A stretch of DNA of 43,401 nt from FLUQ01 sp031551515 (GCA_031551515.1 JAVBNL010000009.1:1-43401); one strand, 5' to 3'. Counted from the stretch's first letter, positions 34,839 to 43,357 are shown. Notes: generated from the letters alone by a model not told the origin. Made by a program: numbers and translations.

Positions 34839-36128
34839 TTACTCCGACCGGTTCGGCAGAACCAGGTGCAAAAACACCCCCACCACCCCGGCAAGACCGA
34901 TGCCGCCCAGCATGAAATCCCCGGCCTGAAAGACCATGCCGCCGATGCCGAACACCAGCACCACCGCCACGATGGCCATGTTGCGGGAAGCCATCAAATC
35001 TTGCCCCGCGCGCACCAAAATGTTCATGCCCACGACGCAGATGGCGCCGAAAAGCAGAATCATGATCCCACCCATGACCGGCGAGGGAATGGACTGCAAC
35101 ACCGCGCCCAATTTTGTCACAAACGAGAGGGCAACCGCAGTCAATGCCGCCCAGGTCAATACGGCCGGGTTATACGCTTTGGTCAGGGCTATGCCGCCGA
35201 TGACTTCCGCGTACGTGGTCGCGGGCGGGCCGCCCAGCGCGCCGGCAAGGCTGGTGGCCACGCCGTCGCCGAACAGGGTCGCGTGCAGGCCCGGGTCTTC
35301 CGCATAGTTGCGGCCGGTTATGGAACCCACGGCCATGATGTCACCCACATGCTCGATAATGGGCGCGATGGCCACAGGCACAAACAGGATCACGGCCTGC
35401 ATGTTCCATGTGGGAAAGCTGAAATGCGGCAGGCCGATCCAGTCGGCCTTGCTGATGATTGAAAAATCGACGATCCCCATGCCAACGGAGGCGATATACC
35501 CCGCGCAAATGCCGATCAGGATGGGGATGAGCTTGAGCAGCTTTTTGCCGTACACCGCAACCCCGATGGTCGCTGCCAGAGAAAAAAGCGCGATGGGCAG
35601 CGCCAGATTCACGGGAAAAAGCTCGATTTTGCCGTCGCCGGTTTTGCCCAGCGCCATGTTTACGGCCACCGGGGCCAGCGAAAGGCCGATGACCATGATC
35701 ACCGGCCCGGTGACGATGGGCGGCAACAGCCGGTACACGGCTTTGATGCCTTTCCAGCGGATCAGGGCGCTGACCAGAAAATAGGCCAGGCCGGAAGCCA
35801 CCATGCCGCACAAGGTCTCGCTCATGCCCCAGTTCTTCACGCCATACTGAATGGGCGCGATGAAGGCGAAAGACGAAGCCAGAAACACCGGCACCTTGCC
35901 CCTGGTACAGACCTGAAAGATCAACGTGCCGATGCCCGCGGTAAACAGGGCCACGTTGGGGTCCAGCCCGGTCAGAATGGGCACCAGCACCAACGCGCCG
36001 AATGCCACGAACAGCATCTGCGCGCCTACCACTGATTGGCGGAAGCTGAATGCGTAATCCAGGGCCGAGATGGAATATTTATCCACCGGACCTGACGGAG
36101 CTTCCTGAGCCTTTTGCGCTATTTCCAT
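34839..36128 (-). CDS. uraA: Uracil permease (NCS2 family)
   Basis: 429-aa inner-membrane nucleobase:H+ symporter with 14 predicted helices. NCS2 features: early QMLFVAFGALVLVPILTGLDP, the membrane motif VAIAPIIEHVGDIMAVG with the conserved substrate-binding Glu and His, and GGPPATTYAEVIGGIALTKA (second Glu). With upp just upstream, uracil is the most likely substrate. A very strong RBS, GGAGGTGATG, precedes the ATG; a small GC hairpin (36142-36156) ends right beside it and a terminator separates it from upp. Confidence 0.93.
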   Translation of the reverse strand: MEIAQKAQEAPSGPVDKYSISALDYAFSFRQSVVGAQMLFVAFGALVLVPILTGLDPNVALFTAGIGTLIFQVCTRGKVPVFLASSFAFIAPIQYGVKNWGMSETLCGMVASGLAYFLVSALIRWKGIKAVYRLLPPIVTGPVIMVIGLSLAPVAVNMALGKTGDGKIELFPVNLALPIALFSLAATIGVAVYGKKLLKLIPILIGICAGYIASVGMGIVDFSIISKADWIGLPHFSFPTWNMQAVILFVPVAIAPIIEHVGDIMAVGSITGRNYAEDPGLHATLFGDGVATSLAGALGGPPATTYAEVIGGIALTKAYNPAVLTWAALTAVALSFVTKLGAVLQSIPSPVMGGIMILLFGAICVVGMNILVRAGQDLMASRNMAIVAVVLVFGIGGMVFQAGDFMLGGIGLAGVVGVFLHLVLPNRSE

Positions 36129-36141
36129 CGAACATCACCTC

Positions 36142-36156
36142 CGGCGCGCAGCGCCG
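36142..36156 (-). repeat. Hairpin adjoining the uraA ribosome binding site
   Basis: CGGCGC-GCA-GCGCCG, a perfect 6-bp stem lying between the upp terminator and the uraA Shine-Dalgarno. Could influence translation or termination read-through. Confidence 0.5.
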
Positions 36157-36164
36157 TTCACGAT

Positions 36165-36191
36165 TCAAAAAAAAGGGCCCTGCGGCCCTTT
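36165..36191 (-). terminator. Terminator between upp and uraA
   Basis: Stem AAAGGGCC/GGCCCTTT (36184-36191 with 36172-36179), four-base loop, then a long T-run on the minus strand. Placed inside what would be a upp-uraA operon, so it likely sets the ratio or acts as an attenuator. Confidence 0.82.
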
Positions 36192-36193
36192 GC

Positions 36194-36820
36194 TTATTTC
36201 GTTCCGAAAATCTTGTCCCCGGCGTCACCCAGGCCCGGCAGAATATACCCGTGCTCGTTCAGGCCCTGGTCGACGGCGGCGGTGTACACCATCACATCGG
36301 GGTGCGCCTTTTCCAGCCGGGCGATTCCTTCGGGCGCGCTGACCAGAAACAGCCCCATAATGGAGGTGCAGCCCGCTTCTTTCAGCAGCGTGACGGTCTC
36401 GCACAAAGTGCCGCCCGTGGCCAGCATGGGGTCGAGAATCACCGCCGTGCGGTGCTTCATGTCTTTGGCCAGTTTGACGTAATAGCGCACCGGCTCCAGG
36501 GTTTCTTCGTTGCGGAATATGCCCACAACGCTGACTTTCGCGCCGGGGATAAGGTCCAGAAAACCGTCCAGCATGCCGATTCCCGCGCGCAGAATGGGCA
36601 CTACCGTGATTTTTTTACCTTTAATGCGTTCGACCTCGACAGGACCGGCCCATCCTTGTATGGTCAGCTTCTCTGTTTCCAGGTTTTTTGTGGCTTCGTA
36701 GGCAAGCAGCCTGCATATTTCGTTGGAGATTTCGCGGAATTCGCGAACCGGGATATCCCGCCGCCGCAGAATGCCCAGTTTATGCCGGACCAGAGGATGG
36801 TTAACCACGTGAACTGCCAC
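36194..36820 (-). CDS. upp: Uracil phosphoribosyltransferase
   Basis: Converts uracil and PRPP to UMP, the key step in uracil salvage. 208 aa, standard. N-terminus VVNHPLVRHKLGILR; PRPP-binding loop DPMLATGGTLCETV; uracil-binding end GYILPGLGDAGDKIFGTK. GTG start with AAGGAG 5 bases upstream. First gene of upp-uraA, with an intrinsic terminator between them. Divergent from the rluD-coaE fusion. Confidence 0.97.
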   Translation of the reverse strand: MAVHVVNHPLVRHKLGILRRRDIPVREFREISNEICRLLAYEATKNLETEKLTIQGWAGPVEVERIKGKKITVVPILRAGIGMLDGFLDLIPGAKVSVVGIFRNEETLEPVRYYVKLAKDMKHRTAVILDPMLATGGTLCETVTLLKEAGCTSIMGLFLVSAPEGIARLEKAHPDVMVYTAAVDQGLNEHGYILPGLGDAGDKIFGTK

Positions 36821-36832
36821 AAAAACTCCTTA

Positions 36833-36863
36833 TTGCAAAAGTGCACAGCCGCTTTTGTATAAA
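36833..36863 (+). promoter_or_regulatory. Possible promoter of the RluD-CoaE gene
   Basis: TTGCAA (36833-36838) and TATAAA (36858-36863), spacer 19 bp: a good -10 with long spacing. In the 70-bp divergent gap shared with upp. Confidence 0.35.
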
Positions 36864-36890
36864 ACGGCGGCAACGGCGGGTCAAGACGAT

Positions 36891-38579
36891 ATGAGCGCGC
36901 ATACCTTCACTGTGCCTGATTCCGCGCGGAAAGAAAGGCTGGATAAATTTCTGGGCGAGAACCTGCGCGACTCCGGCATCTCTCGCGAAAAAATAAAACT
37001 GGCCATTGCCGCCGGGCTGGCCGCCGTCAACGGCGAAACCTGCCTTTCGCCCAAAACTTCTCTTCGCCCCGGCGATACCGTCAGTATAGAAGCCGCCCCG
37101 CCGCCCGATACCCTCAGCCCGGAACAAGGCGAAATCACCCTGCTGCACCGCGACCGCCACCTGGCTGTTTTGAACAAACCGGCGGGTCTGACCGTACACC
37201 CGGCGCCCGGCCTGGCGGAAGGCACCCTTGCCCACCGGCTGATCGGGCATTTTCCCGAACTTGCGGAACAAGGCGGCCTCCGGCCCGGCATAGTGCACCG
37301 GCTGGATAAAGACACCAGCGGCCTGATGCTTGTGGCGCTTAATGAAAAGACCCGCCTTGCGCTCAGCCGGGCTTTTGCCGCCCGGACCGTGCACAAGGTA
37401 TATCTGGCCCTGGTCCGCGGCGTGCCCAAACCCGCCGCCGGGGATATCAGCGCGCCCATCGGCCGCCACCCCACGCTAAAAACCAAAATGGCCATACTGC
37501 CCCTTGAAAAAGGCGGCCGTGAAGCCAAAAGCGCCTATCGCACCCTGTACGCCGACCCCGGCGGCCGGTTCGCCCTGCTGGCCGTCGCCATCCATACAGG
37601 CCGCACCCACCAGATACGCGTGCATATGGCCCATACAGGCCACCCCCTGCTTGGGGATGCTGTCTATGGCGGCGCGGATGCGCGTGGCACCGCCCCCCGC
37701 CAGATGCTGCACGCCTGGAAGCTGCGCTTTACACACCCGGAAAGCGGCAAAGAGATGACTTTCACCTGCCCGCCGCCGGAAGATTTCGTCGCCGTGGCTC
37801 GCGCCCTTGCCGCGCCGCCCCAACGGGTGGTGGTCACCGGTTCCGCCGGGTGCGGTAAATCGAGCCTGATGGCGATTTTTCGCGAAGCGAATCTTCCGGT
37901 CTGGAGCGCGGATGCAAGCGTGCGCGCCCTTTACGGCCCCGGCGGTGATGGCGCGTACCTTTTGCGCAAGCGCTACGGCAGCCGTTTCGTGCCCGAAGAA
38001 GGCGCCGCCGTAGACAAAGCCGCCCTGTTCGCGGCCATGCGCGAATCAGACGCTCTGCGCCGCGAGGTGGAAAACCTCATCCGCCCCCTGGCCCGCCACG
38101 ACCTTGAAAATTTCCGCCGCGCCCACGAACAGGGGCCGCAGATCGCGTCAGCCGCACGAGCCACCCTCAACGCAGGGGGCGCACCCCTCACTGTGGCTGA
38201 AATTCCCGTGTATCTCGAATCCGGCTGGCGCGGCCAGAGCGACTGGCGCCAGAACGGCGACCATGCGGCGAAGCGCCCCGCGCCCGAAGGAATTAAAGAT
38301 TTGCTGGTCGGCATTTACTGCCCTTTCGCCTTGCGCAAAGAACGGATGATGCGCGGCCGGGGTTGGGACGAAGCGACCATCGCGACCATGGAGGCCTGGC
38401 ACTGGCCTGAAGACAAAAAAATTTGCGCGGCCGACCTGGTGCTGGATAATTCCGGCAGCCTGGAAGACCTGCGCCGCCGGGCAAAGTCCCTGATCCGCCT
38501 GTTGGAAAGGCTGCGCGAGCACGCCGCCGCAAAAACCGAGCGCATGCTGCGCGCCCTGTGGGAGGAAAAACATGGCTGA
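36891..38579 (+). CDS. Fused 23S rRNA pseudouridine synthase (RluD-like) and dephospho-CoA kinase
   Basis: A 562-aa two-enzyme fusion. Residues ~10-60: S4 RNA-binding domain (KERLDKFLGENLRDSGISRE). Residues ~80-290: RluA/RluD-type pseudouridine synthase with catalytic Asp in HRLDKDTSGLML, plus TGRTHQIRVHM and GDAVYGG. Residues ~310-550: CoaE, last step of coenzyme A synthesis, with P-loop VVVTGSAGCGKSSL, then VWSADASVRALY with the conserved Asp, a lid region, and IYCPFALRKERM. The ATG at 36891 was chosen over 36855 because the S4 domain begins there; the RBS is weak either way. Overlaps tag by 8 bp. The pairing has no obvious mechanistic logic. Confidence 0.92.
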   Translation: MSAHTFTVPDSARKERLDKFLGENLRDSGISREKIKLAIAAGLAAVNGETCLSPKTSLRPGDTVSIEAAPPPDTLSPEQGEITLLHRDRHLAVLNKPAGLTVHPAPGLAEGTLAHRLIGHFPELAEQGGLRPGIVHRLDKDTSGLMLVALNEKTRLALSRAFAARTVHKVYLALVRGVPKPAAGDISAPIGRHPTLKTKMAILPLEKGGREAKSAYRTLYADPGGRFALLAVAIHTGRTHQIRVHMAHTGHPLLGDAVYGGADARGTAPRQMLHAWKLRFTHPESGKEMTFTCPPPEDFVAVARALAAPPQRVVVTGSAGCGKSSLMAIFREANLPVWSADASVRALYGPGGDGAYLLRKRYGSRFVPEEGAAVDKAALFAAMRESDALRREVENLIRPLARHDLENFRRAHEQGPQIASAARATLNAGGAPLTVAEIPVYLESGWRGQSDWRQNGDHAAKRPAPEGIKDLLVGIYCPFALRKERMMRGRGWDEATIATMEAWHWPEDKKICAADLVLDNSGSLEDLRRRAKSLIRLLERLREHAAAKTERMLRALWEEKHG

Positions 38580-39153
38580 CACCAAAACACGCTGCCCCTG
38601 GGCGCTGAAGAGCGAACTTGAAATCGCCTATCACGATGCGGAGTGGGGCCTGCCCCGCTTTGACGACGCCGGGCAGTTCGAATTCCTGACCCTTGAGGCG
38701 GCCCAGGCGGGCCTTTCGTGGATAACCATTCTACGCAAACGCGAAGGGTACCACCGCTGCTTTGCCGGTTTCGACCCGCACACGGTGGCCCGCTTCACGG
38801 AAAAAGACGAAGAACGCCTGCTGCTGGACGCATCCATCGTGCGCAACCGTTTGAAAATCAAAAGCGCCATCAAAAATGCCCGCCTGTTTCTGGAACTGGC
38901 GGACAAGCACGGCTCTTTCAGCAACTATATCTGGAATTTTGTGGACGGTCGCCCGGTTGTCAACGCCTGGAAAGATATCAAAGACGTGCCGCCGACCAGC
39001 CCCCTGTCGGACAAGGTCGCAAAAGAGATGAAGAAGCTCGGTTTCACTTTTCTTGGTTCCACCGTGCTCTATGCCCACATGCAGGCCACGGGCCTGATCA
39101 ACGACCATCTGGTCAGTTGCTTCCGCCATGCCGAGGTGCAGGAGAAATATTGA
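38572..39153 (+). CDS. tag: DNA-3-methyladenine glycosylase I
   Basis: Base-excision repair enzyme removing 3-methyladenine. 193 aa. The family signature AYHDAEWGLP and the zinc ligands are all present by comparison with E. coli Tag: C8, H21, H179 and C183 (CPW, YHD, NDHLVSC). EAAQAGLSWITILRKREGY is the HhH-like region. The ATG overlaps the preceding fusion gene by 8 bp, suggesting coupled translation. Followed by a long bidirectional terminator. Confidence 0.96.
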   Translation: MADTKTRCPWALKSELEIAYHDAEWGLPRFDDAGQFEFLTLEAAQAGLSWITILRKREGYHRCFAGFDPHTVARFTEKDEERLLLDASIVRNRLKIKSAIKNARLFLELADKHGSFSNYIWNFVDGRPVVNAWKDIKDVPPTSPLSDKVAKEMKKLGFTFLGSTVLYAHMQATGLINDHLVSCFRHAEVQEKY

Positions 39154-39179
39154 GTTTTTTGCGGAAAGGATGGGGGTAC

Positions 39180-39228
39180 GGGGGAAGGGAAACCCTTTTT
39201 TTGCAAAAAATGGGGTTTCCCTTCCCCC
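39180..39228. terminator. Bidirectional terminator tag / queD
   Basis: A perfect 16-bp stem (39180-39195 with 39213-39228) around a T7-GC-A6 core. It sits between convergent tag and queD and also resembles a palindromic repeat unit. Confidence 0.85.
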
Positions 39229-39235
39229 GGCGGTC

Positions 39236-39622
39236 TCATTCTTCTAAGTACGTCGCACTCTGCGGCCCGCGTTCGGAAACGGTAACTTCGCGCATGCGCA
39301 CGCCGCGCGCCGCAACCAGCGGGGCCATGCCCTGAAAGATATAGCGCGCCAAGTTTTCAGATGAAGGGTTGATGCGGTCGAAAGGCGGCACCGTATTCAG
39401 GTCTTTGTGGTCCAGGCTTTCCAGAACGGCGGCCAGATCGCGTTTCAAATCGGAAAAATCGGCCAAAAGATGCGTGTCGGGCGTCAGGGTGTCGCCCTGC
39501 ACCACGGCCTCAACGCTGAAGTTGTGGCCGTGCACGGCTTCGCATTTACCTTTATAGCAACGCAGGGCGTGGGCGGCGGCGAACTCCGACCGCACGGCCA
39601 GACGCCAGAGGGGTTGTGCCAT
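39236..39622 (-). CDS. queD: 6-carboxytetrahydropterin synthase QueD
   Basis: Second step of queuosine/7-deazaguanine synthesis. 128 aa. Zinc ligands H18, H31 and H33 (AAAHAL, VHGHNF) and catalytic C27 (KCEAVHGHN) identify the QueD/PTPS fold. SSENLARYIFQ and EVTVSERG follow. The ATG at 39622, preceded by AAGGAG, was chosen over the longer in-frame start at 39685, whose extra residues are not family-like. No other queuosine genes are in the window. Confidence 0.94.
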   Translation of the reverse strand: MAQPLWRLAVRSEFAAAHALRCYKGKCEAVHGHNFSVEAVVQGDTLTPDTHLLADFSDLKRDLAAVLESLDHKDLNTVPPFDRINPSSENLARYIFQGMAPLVAARGVRMREVTVSERGPQSATYLEE

Positions 39623-39711
39623 TTCATTCTCCTTCCTCTTTCCTATAACAACCCTTGCCTTGTCCGCCAAGCTGTGCCACATCAAAACCAGCTGGAAAGA
39701 AGACCCTTTTT

Positions 39712-41592
39712 ATGGAAATACTCGGCAAACAAACGGAAAAAAATACCCTGTACATCGCGGTGCTGGCCCTGGTGGTGCTGGGCCTCGCCCTCGTGCTTTC
39801 CACCTGGCGCATGCTGCGCCAGCAGGAAGAAGCCGGGCTGGAGCATCTGGCCCTGACCGCGCGCTCCATTTTGCAGGCGGTTGACAGTTCCTTGCGGCGC
39901 GGCCCCGCGCACATGGGCCGGGGCATGGGTATGGGACAGGGCCGCTTCAACACGGAAACGCGCGAGTTTTTTCAAGACCTGCAAACCAGCGGCGACGTGC
40001 TCTTTGCGGGCATTATCGACGACAAGGGCAACCGTTTTTTGGGCCCCAGGCCGCCGCAGGAAACGCCGCTGGACCTGCCGCCGGAAGCGATGGAAGCGTT
40101 GCGCAAAAACAACCGCTGGCATGGCGTGGCTAAATATGGCGACACTGTCGCGTATGTGGCCGCCCGGCGCTTGCAGATAATGCGCTTTCGCATGATGCGC
40201 GATGGAGAACGCCCGCCGCGCCCGGATCAGGGTGAAGCGAACCCGCACCACGGCATGAGCATAATGCGGCCCGACCAGGCGCCCGCACCAGGCGCGCCTC
40301 GGCCGCCCCTCTCGCAAGACGCGCCGCCTCCGGGCGCGGAACAGGCCGCTCCGGAAACGCCCCAACCACCCGAACTTTTTCTGGTGGTCGCTCTGGATAT
40401 GGATAAACACCAGGCCGTGTACCAAGCTTTTCGCCGCACGGCCCTTTTTCAGACCGCCTATATTCTGGCGGCGGCGCTGTTTATCTGGGCGCTGGCGGCC
40501 CGTTTTCTGTCACGGCGCAAACTGGCGGGCAAAGCCGCCTATCTTGAGCGCTTTCAGGCGCGCTTGCTGGACAATCTGCCGGACGGCCTGTTGATCGTCG
40601 ACGGCCAGGGTGATATCCGCGCGGCCAACCCGGCGGCGCACGCCATTCTGGCCGGGCACGGCGCTTCTTCCGCCGCCGCTCTGGCAGGCAGACCCATCAC
40701 GGATTTTTCATTGCCGCCCATTGCGCCGGCCGACAGTTGCGAGACCGGCGAAGACTGGCGCCAGCTCGAACTTTCCGGCCTGCACCTTGAAGTGCGCTGC
40801 CTGCCCTTTCACGGCGAAGAAGAAAGCCCGGCCCTGATGGTCATTCTACGCGACCGAACGCGCATCCGCAGCCTTGAAAAAAGCCTGGCGGAGGCTGAAA
40901 AACTGGCCGCCGTCGGCACCTTGGCCGCCGGGGTGGCTCATGAGATACGCAATCCTCTTTCCGCCTTACGCGGTTTTGCCCAATATTTTGCCAAGAAGCT
41001 GGCCGGCAAAAAACCGGAAGAAGAATACGCCACGACCATGGTGCGCGAAGCCGACCGCCTGAACCGCGTGGTGACCGACCTTTTGTATCTGGCCAGACCC
41101 CGTTGCGCTTCCCCCGTGCCCACCCAGCTGGAACCGCTCTGCGACGAACTGGAAACGCTGCTGCGCTTCGACCTGCGGGAAAAAGAGCTGGCCCTGACCC
41201 GCGATTTGGCGGCAACAACCGTTACGGCCGACCCCGACGCCTTGAAACAAGCCCTGCTCAATCTGCTGCTGAACGCTCTGGAAGCCATGCCCTCTCCGGA
41301 TAAAACCGGTTCGCCCCGCGTCATCACGCTGCAGGCGGAACGCGATGCGGTAAAAGACGGCGTCTGGATTCGCGTTGCCGACACCGGCCCCGGCATGACC
41401 GAAGAGCAGAAAAAGCAAGCCTTTGAACCTTTTTTCAGCACCAAAAGCAAAGGCACGGGCCTGGGGCTGGCCCTGGTGCACAGCATCATGTCGCAGCACG
41501 GCGGCGAGGCCGCCATTCAAAGCGCCCCCGGCCGGGGCTGCGAAATCGCCCTCTTTTTTCCCGGCGCGCCGCACGATAAAGGACAGGCATGA
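39712..41592 (+). CDS. Membrane sensor histidine kinase (ZraS/HydH-like)
   Basis: 626 aa. TM1 about 11-32, a periplasmic sensor region to about 243, TM2 about 244-266, a PAS-like domain (~285-380), then HisKA with H410 in VAHEIRNPLSALRGF and HATPase with N-box LLNLLLNALEAM, DTGPGM and FEPFFSTKSKGTGLGL. The sensor region is unusual: it contains a Met/Gly/His stretch AHMGRGMGMGQGRF and a later NPHHGMSIMRPDQ plus a Pro-rich segment, which could bind a soft metal. Its stop overlaps the next start (ATGA), so it pairs with the sigma-54 activator. The start at 39712 is favoured over 39655 since TM1 follows at normal distance. Confidence 0.92.
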   Translation: MEILGKQTEKNTLYIAVLALVVLGLALVLSTWRMLRQQEEAGLEHLALTARSILQAVDSSLRRGPAHMGRGMGMGQGRFNTETREFFQDLQTSGDVLFAGIIDDKGNRFLGPRPPQETPLDLPPEAMEALRKNNRWHGVAKYGDTVAYVAARRLQIMRFRMMRDGERPPRPDQGEANPHHGMSIMRPDQAPAPGAPRPPLSQDAPPPGAEQAAPETPQPPELFLVVALDMDKHQAVYQAFRRTALFQTAYILAAALFIWALAARFLSRRKLAGKAAYLERFQARLLDNLPDGLLIVDGQGDIRAANPAAHAILAGHGASSAAALAGRPITDFSLPPIAPADSCETGEDWRQLELSGLHLEVRCLPFHGEEESPALMVILRDRTRIRSLEKSLAEAEKLAAVGTLAAGVAHEIRNPLSALRGFAQYFAKKLAGKKPEEEYATTMVREADRLNRVVTDLLYLARPRCASPVPTQLEPLCDELETLLRFDLREKELALTRDLAATTVTADPDALKQALLNLLLNALEAMPSPDKTGSPRVITLQAERDAVKDGVWIRVADTGPGMTEEQKKQAFEPFFSTKSKGTGLGLALVHSIMSQHGGEAAIQSAPGRGCEIALFFPGAPHDKGQA

Positions 41593-43046
41593 AGCATATT
41601 CTGGTTATCGACGATGAAGCGGCACTGCGCCTGATGGCGCGGGCCGTGCTTGAAGACGTCGGATGGAAGGTTACGGAAGCTTCTTCCGCCGAAGAAGCTT
41701 TGCGCCTGCTGGCCGGGCCCGCCGGGCACGAACCCGGAGTCATTTTGCTGGACGTGGGCCTGCCGGGCATGAGCGGGCAAGATCTGTTGCCCATTTTGCG
41801 CACCCGTCACCCGGCCTGGCCGGTGGTCATGCTGACGGCCTTCGGCACGGTGGGTTCCGCCGTGGCGGCCATGAAAAAAGGCGCGTTCGACTATCTGACC
41901 AAGCCCGCCGACAATGACGAGCTTGTCACCGTGGCGGAAAAAGCCCTGGAACATGCGAACCTGCTGCGTGAAAACAATCGCCTGCGCGAACGCCTGGCGG
42001 GCAAAGACCAGCTCTCGCCCCTGGTGGGCGACGGCGCCGCCATGCGGGCCGTGCGCGAGTTCATCCGCCAGGCCGGGCCCAGCGAAGCCACCGTGCTGAT
42101 CAGCGGAGAATCGGGCACCGGCAAAGAGCTGATCGCCGATGCGCTGCACGCTCTTTCAACCCGCGCGGCCCACCCGCTGATCAAGGTCAATTGCGCCGCC
42201 CTGCCCGCCAATCTGCTGGAAAGCGAACTTTTCGGCTATGACCGGGGCGCGTTCACGGGCGCCGCCAAAGACAAGCCCGGCCGCTTTCAGATGGCGGACA
42301 AGGGCACCCTGTTTTTGGATGAAATCGGCGAACTGCCTCTTGATTTGCAGGCCAAGCTGCTGCGGGTCTTGCAGGAACGCGTGGTGGAGCCTTTGGGTTC
42401 CGTGCGTTCGCAGGCCGTTGACGTGCGCATTCTGGCCGCGACAAACCGCGACCTGGCAGCCGCCGTGGCGCTGGGCAGTTTTCGCGAAGACCTCTTCTTT
42501 CGCCTGAACGTGCTTGAGGTCACAGCCCCGCCTCTGCGCGACCGGCCGGAAGACCTGCCCGCGCTAGTTTCCGCTCTGCTGCTCCGCCTATGCCGCAAAA
42601 ACCGCAAAGACGTGCGCGGCATCAGCCCGGAAATGCTGGCCGCGCTGTCCCGCTACAGTTGGCCGGGCAACGTGCGCGAGTTGGAAAACGTGCTGGAACG
42701 GGCCGTCATTTTGGGCCGCGCGGATATTCTGGGGCCGGAATCGCTGCCCGACAAGATACGCCTGGCCGGCGGCGCAGCCGCTGCGAGTGGTGCGACCACC
42801 GCGGGTGGTGCGACCACTGCGGGTGGCGCGGCCACTGCGGGTGGCGCGGCCGAAGCCGCCGGTACCGAAGCGGGCCGGACTTCGCCCCCTTCCGCCCTGG
42901 AAACGGCGGAACGCGACGCCCTGGTGCAAACCCTGGCCTCTTTTGGCGGACATCGGAAAAAAACGGCGGAAGCCTTGGGCATCAGCCGCCGGGCCTTGCA
43001 ATATAAGTTGAAAAAATTCGGCCTGGCCAGAAAAGGCGCAAACTGA
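41589..43046 (+). CDS. Sigma-54-dependent response regulator (ZraR/NtrC family)
   Basis: 485 aa. Receiver domain with D55 (ILLDVGLPGMSG) and K in LTKPAD; AAA+ sigma-54 activation domain with Walker A GESGTGKE at 173-180, the sigma-54-contact loop GAFTGA at 220-225, and GTLFLDEIGELP; C-terminal Fis-type HTH KKTAEALGISRRALQYKLKK. The linker between AAA+ and HTH holds a 4-copy 18-bp repeat coding for A-G-G-A-T-T-like hexapeptides. Coupled to the kinase by a 4-bp overlap. Targets must have a -24/-12 promoter; none was found in the window. Confidence 0.95.
   Translation: MKHILVIDDEAALRLMARAVLEDVGWKVTEASSAEEALRLLAGPAGHEPGVILLDVGLPGMSGQDLLPILRTRHPAWPVVMLTAFGTVGSAVAAMKKGAFDYLTKPADNDELVTVAEKALEHANLLRENNRLRERLAGKDQLSPLVGDGAAMRAVREFIRQAGPSEATVLISGESGTGKELIADALHALSTRAAHPLIKVNCAALPANLLESELFGYDRGAFTGAAKDKPGRFQMADKGTLFLDEIGELPLDLQAKLLRVLQERVVEPLGSVRSQAVDVRILAATNRDLAAAVALGSFREDLFFRLNVLEVTAPPLRDRPEDLPALVSALLLRLCRKNRKDVRGISPEMLAALSRYSWPGNVRELENVLERAVILGRADILGPESLPDKIRLAGGAAAASGATTAGGATTAGGAATAGGAAEAAGTEAGRTSPPSALETAERDALVQTLASFGGHRKKTAEALGISRRALQYKLKKFGLARKGAN
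42783..42851 (+). repeat. 18-bp minisatellite in the activator gene
   Basis: Units at 42783-42800, 42801-42818, 42819-42836 and a 15-base last unit 42837-42851, differing by up to a few bases. In frame; encodes ASGATT, AGGATT, AGGAAT, AGGAA in the interdomain linker. Confidence 0.92.
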
Positions 43047-43123
43047 AAACGCGGCATAGCACAAAGCGGTGATGCGGCCTGCGCCGCCACCTCGCAAGCC
43101 CCCGAAAAAAACGGGACTTTGCC

Positions 43124-43151
43124 TTGACAAGGCGTGCCCCGATTATGTATT
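43124..43151 (+). promoter_or_regulatory. Promoter of tRNA-Ser
   Basis: Perfect TTGACA (43124-43129), 16 bp, TGTATT (43146-43151), about 30 bases upstream of the mature tRNA. Confidence 0.5.
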
Positions 43152-43181
43152 GGCTTAGTTCCGCGCCGCTTGCGGCCGGAT

Positions 43182-43272
43182 GGAGAGGTGGCCGAGCGGC
43201 CGAAGGCGCTCCCCTGCTAAGGGAGTATACCTCATAAGGGTATCCGGAGTTCAAATCTCCGCCTCTCCGCCA
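43182..43272 (+). tRNA. tRNA-Ser (anticodon GCT)
   Basis: 91-nt class II tRNA with a long variable arm and encoded CCA. Acceptor GGAGAGG (43182-43188) pairs with CCTCTCC (43262-43268), discriminator G, CCA 43270-43272. Anticodon loop reads CCTGCTAAG, giving GCT for AGC/AGU codons. T-arm GGAGTTCAAATCTCC. Confidence 0.96.
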
Positions 43273-43282
43273 GATTTCAATT

Positions 43283-43357
43283 CAGCCGAGTCCCCGGCAA
43301 GCCGGAAAGTGCTTCCTGGCAAGGGATTTAACGAAACGGCTTGTCCGGGTTCGGCTG
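43283..43357. repeat. Long imperfect inverted repeat after tRNA-Ser
   Basis: Arms 43283-43304 and 43337-43357 are complementary with a few mismatches (CAGCCGA... and ...TCGGCTG ends), 32-base loop. Followed by GAAAAA only, so not a standard terminator. The last 20 bases of the window contain TTGGGGGTA and a second TGGGG. Confidence 0.65.

Noticed and set aside
42783..42851. CRISPR-like array
   Set aside because: Units are contiguous, lack spacers and are in frame within a gene; it is a minisatellite.
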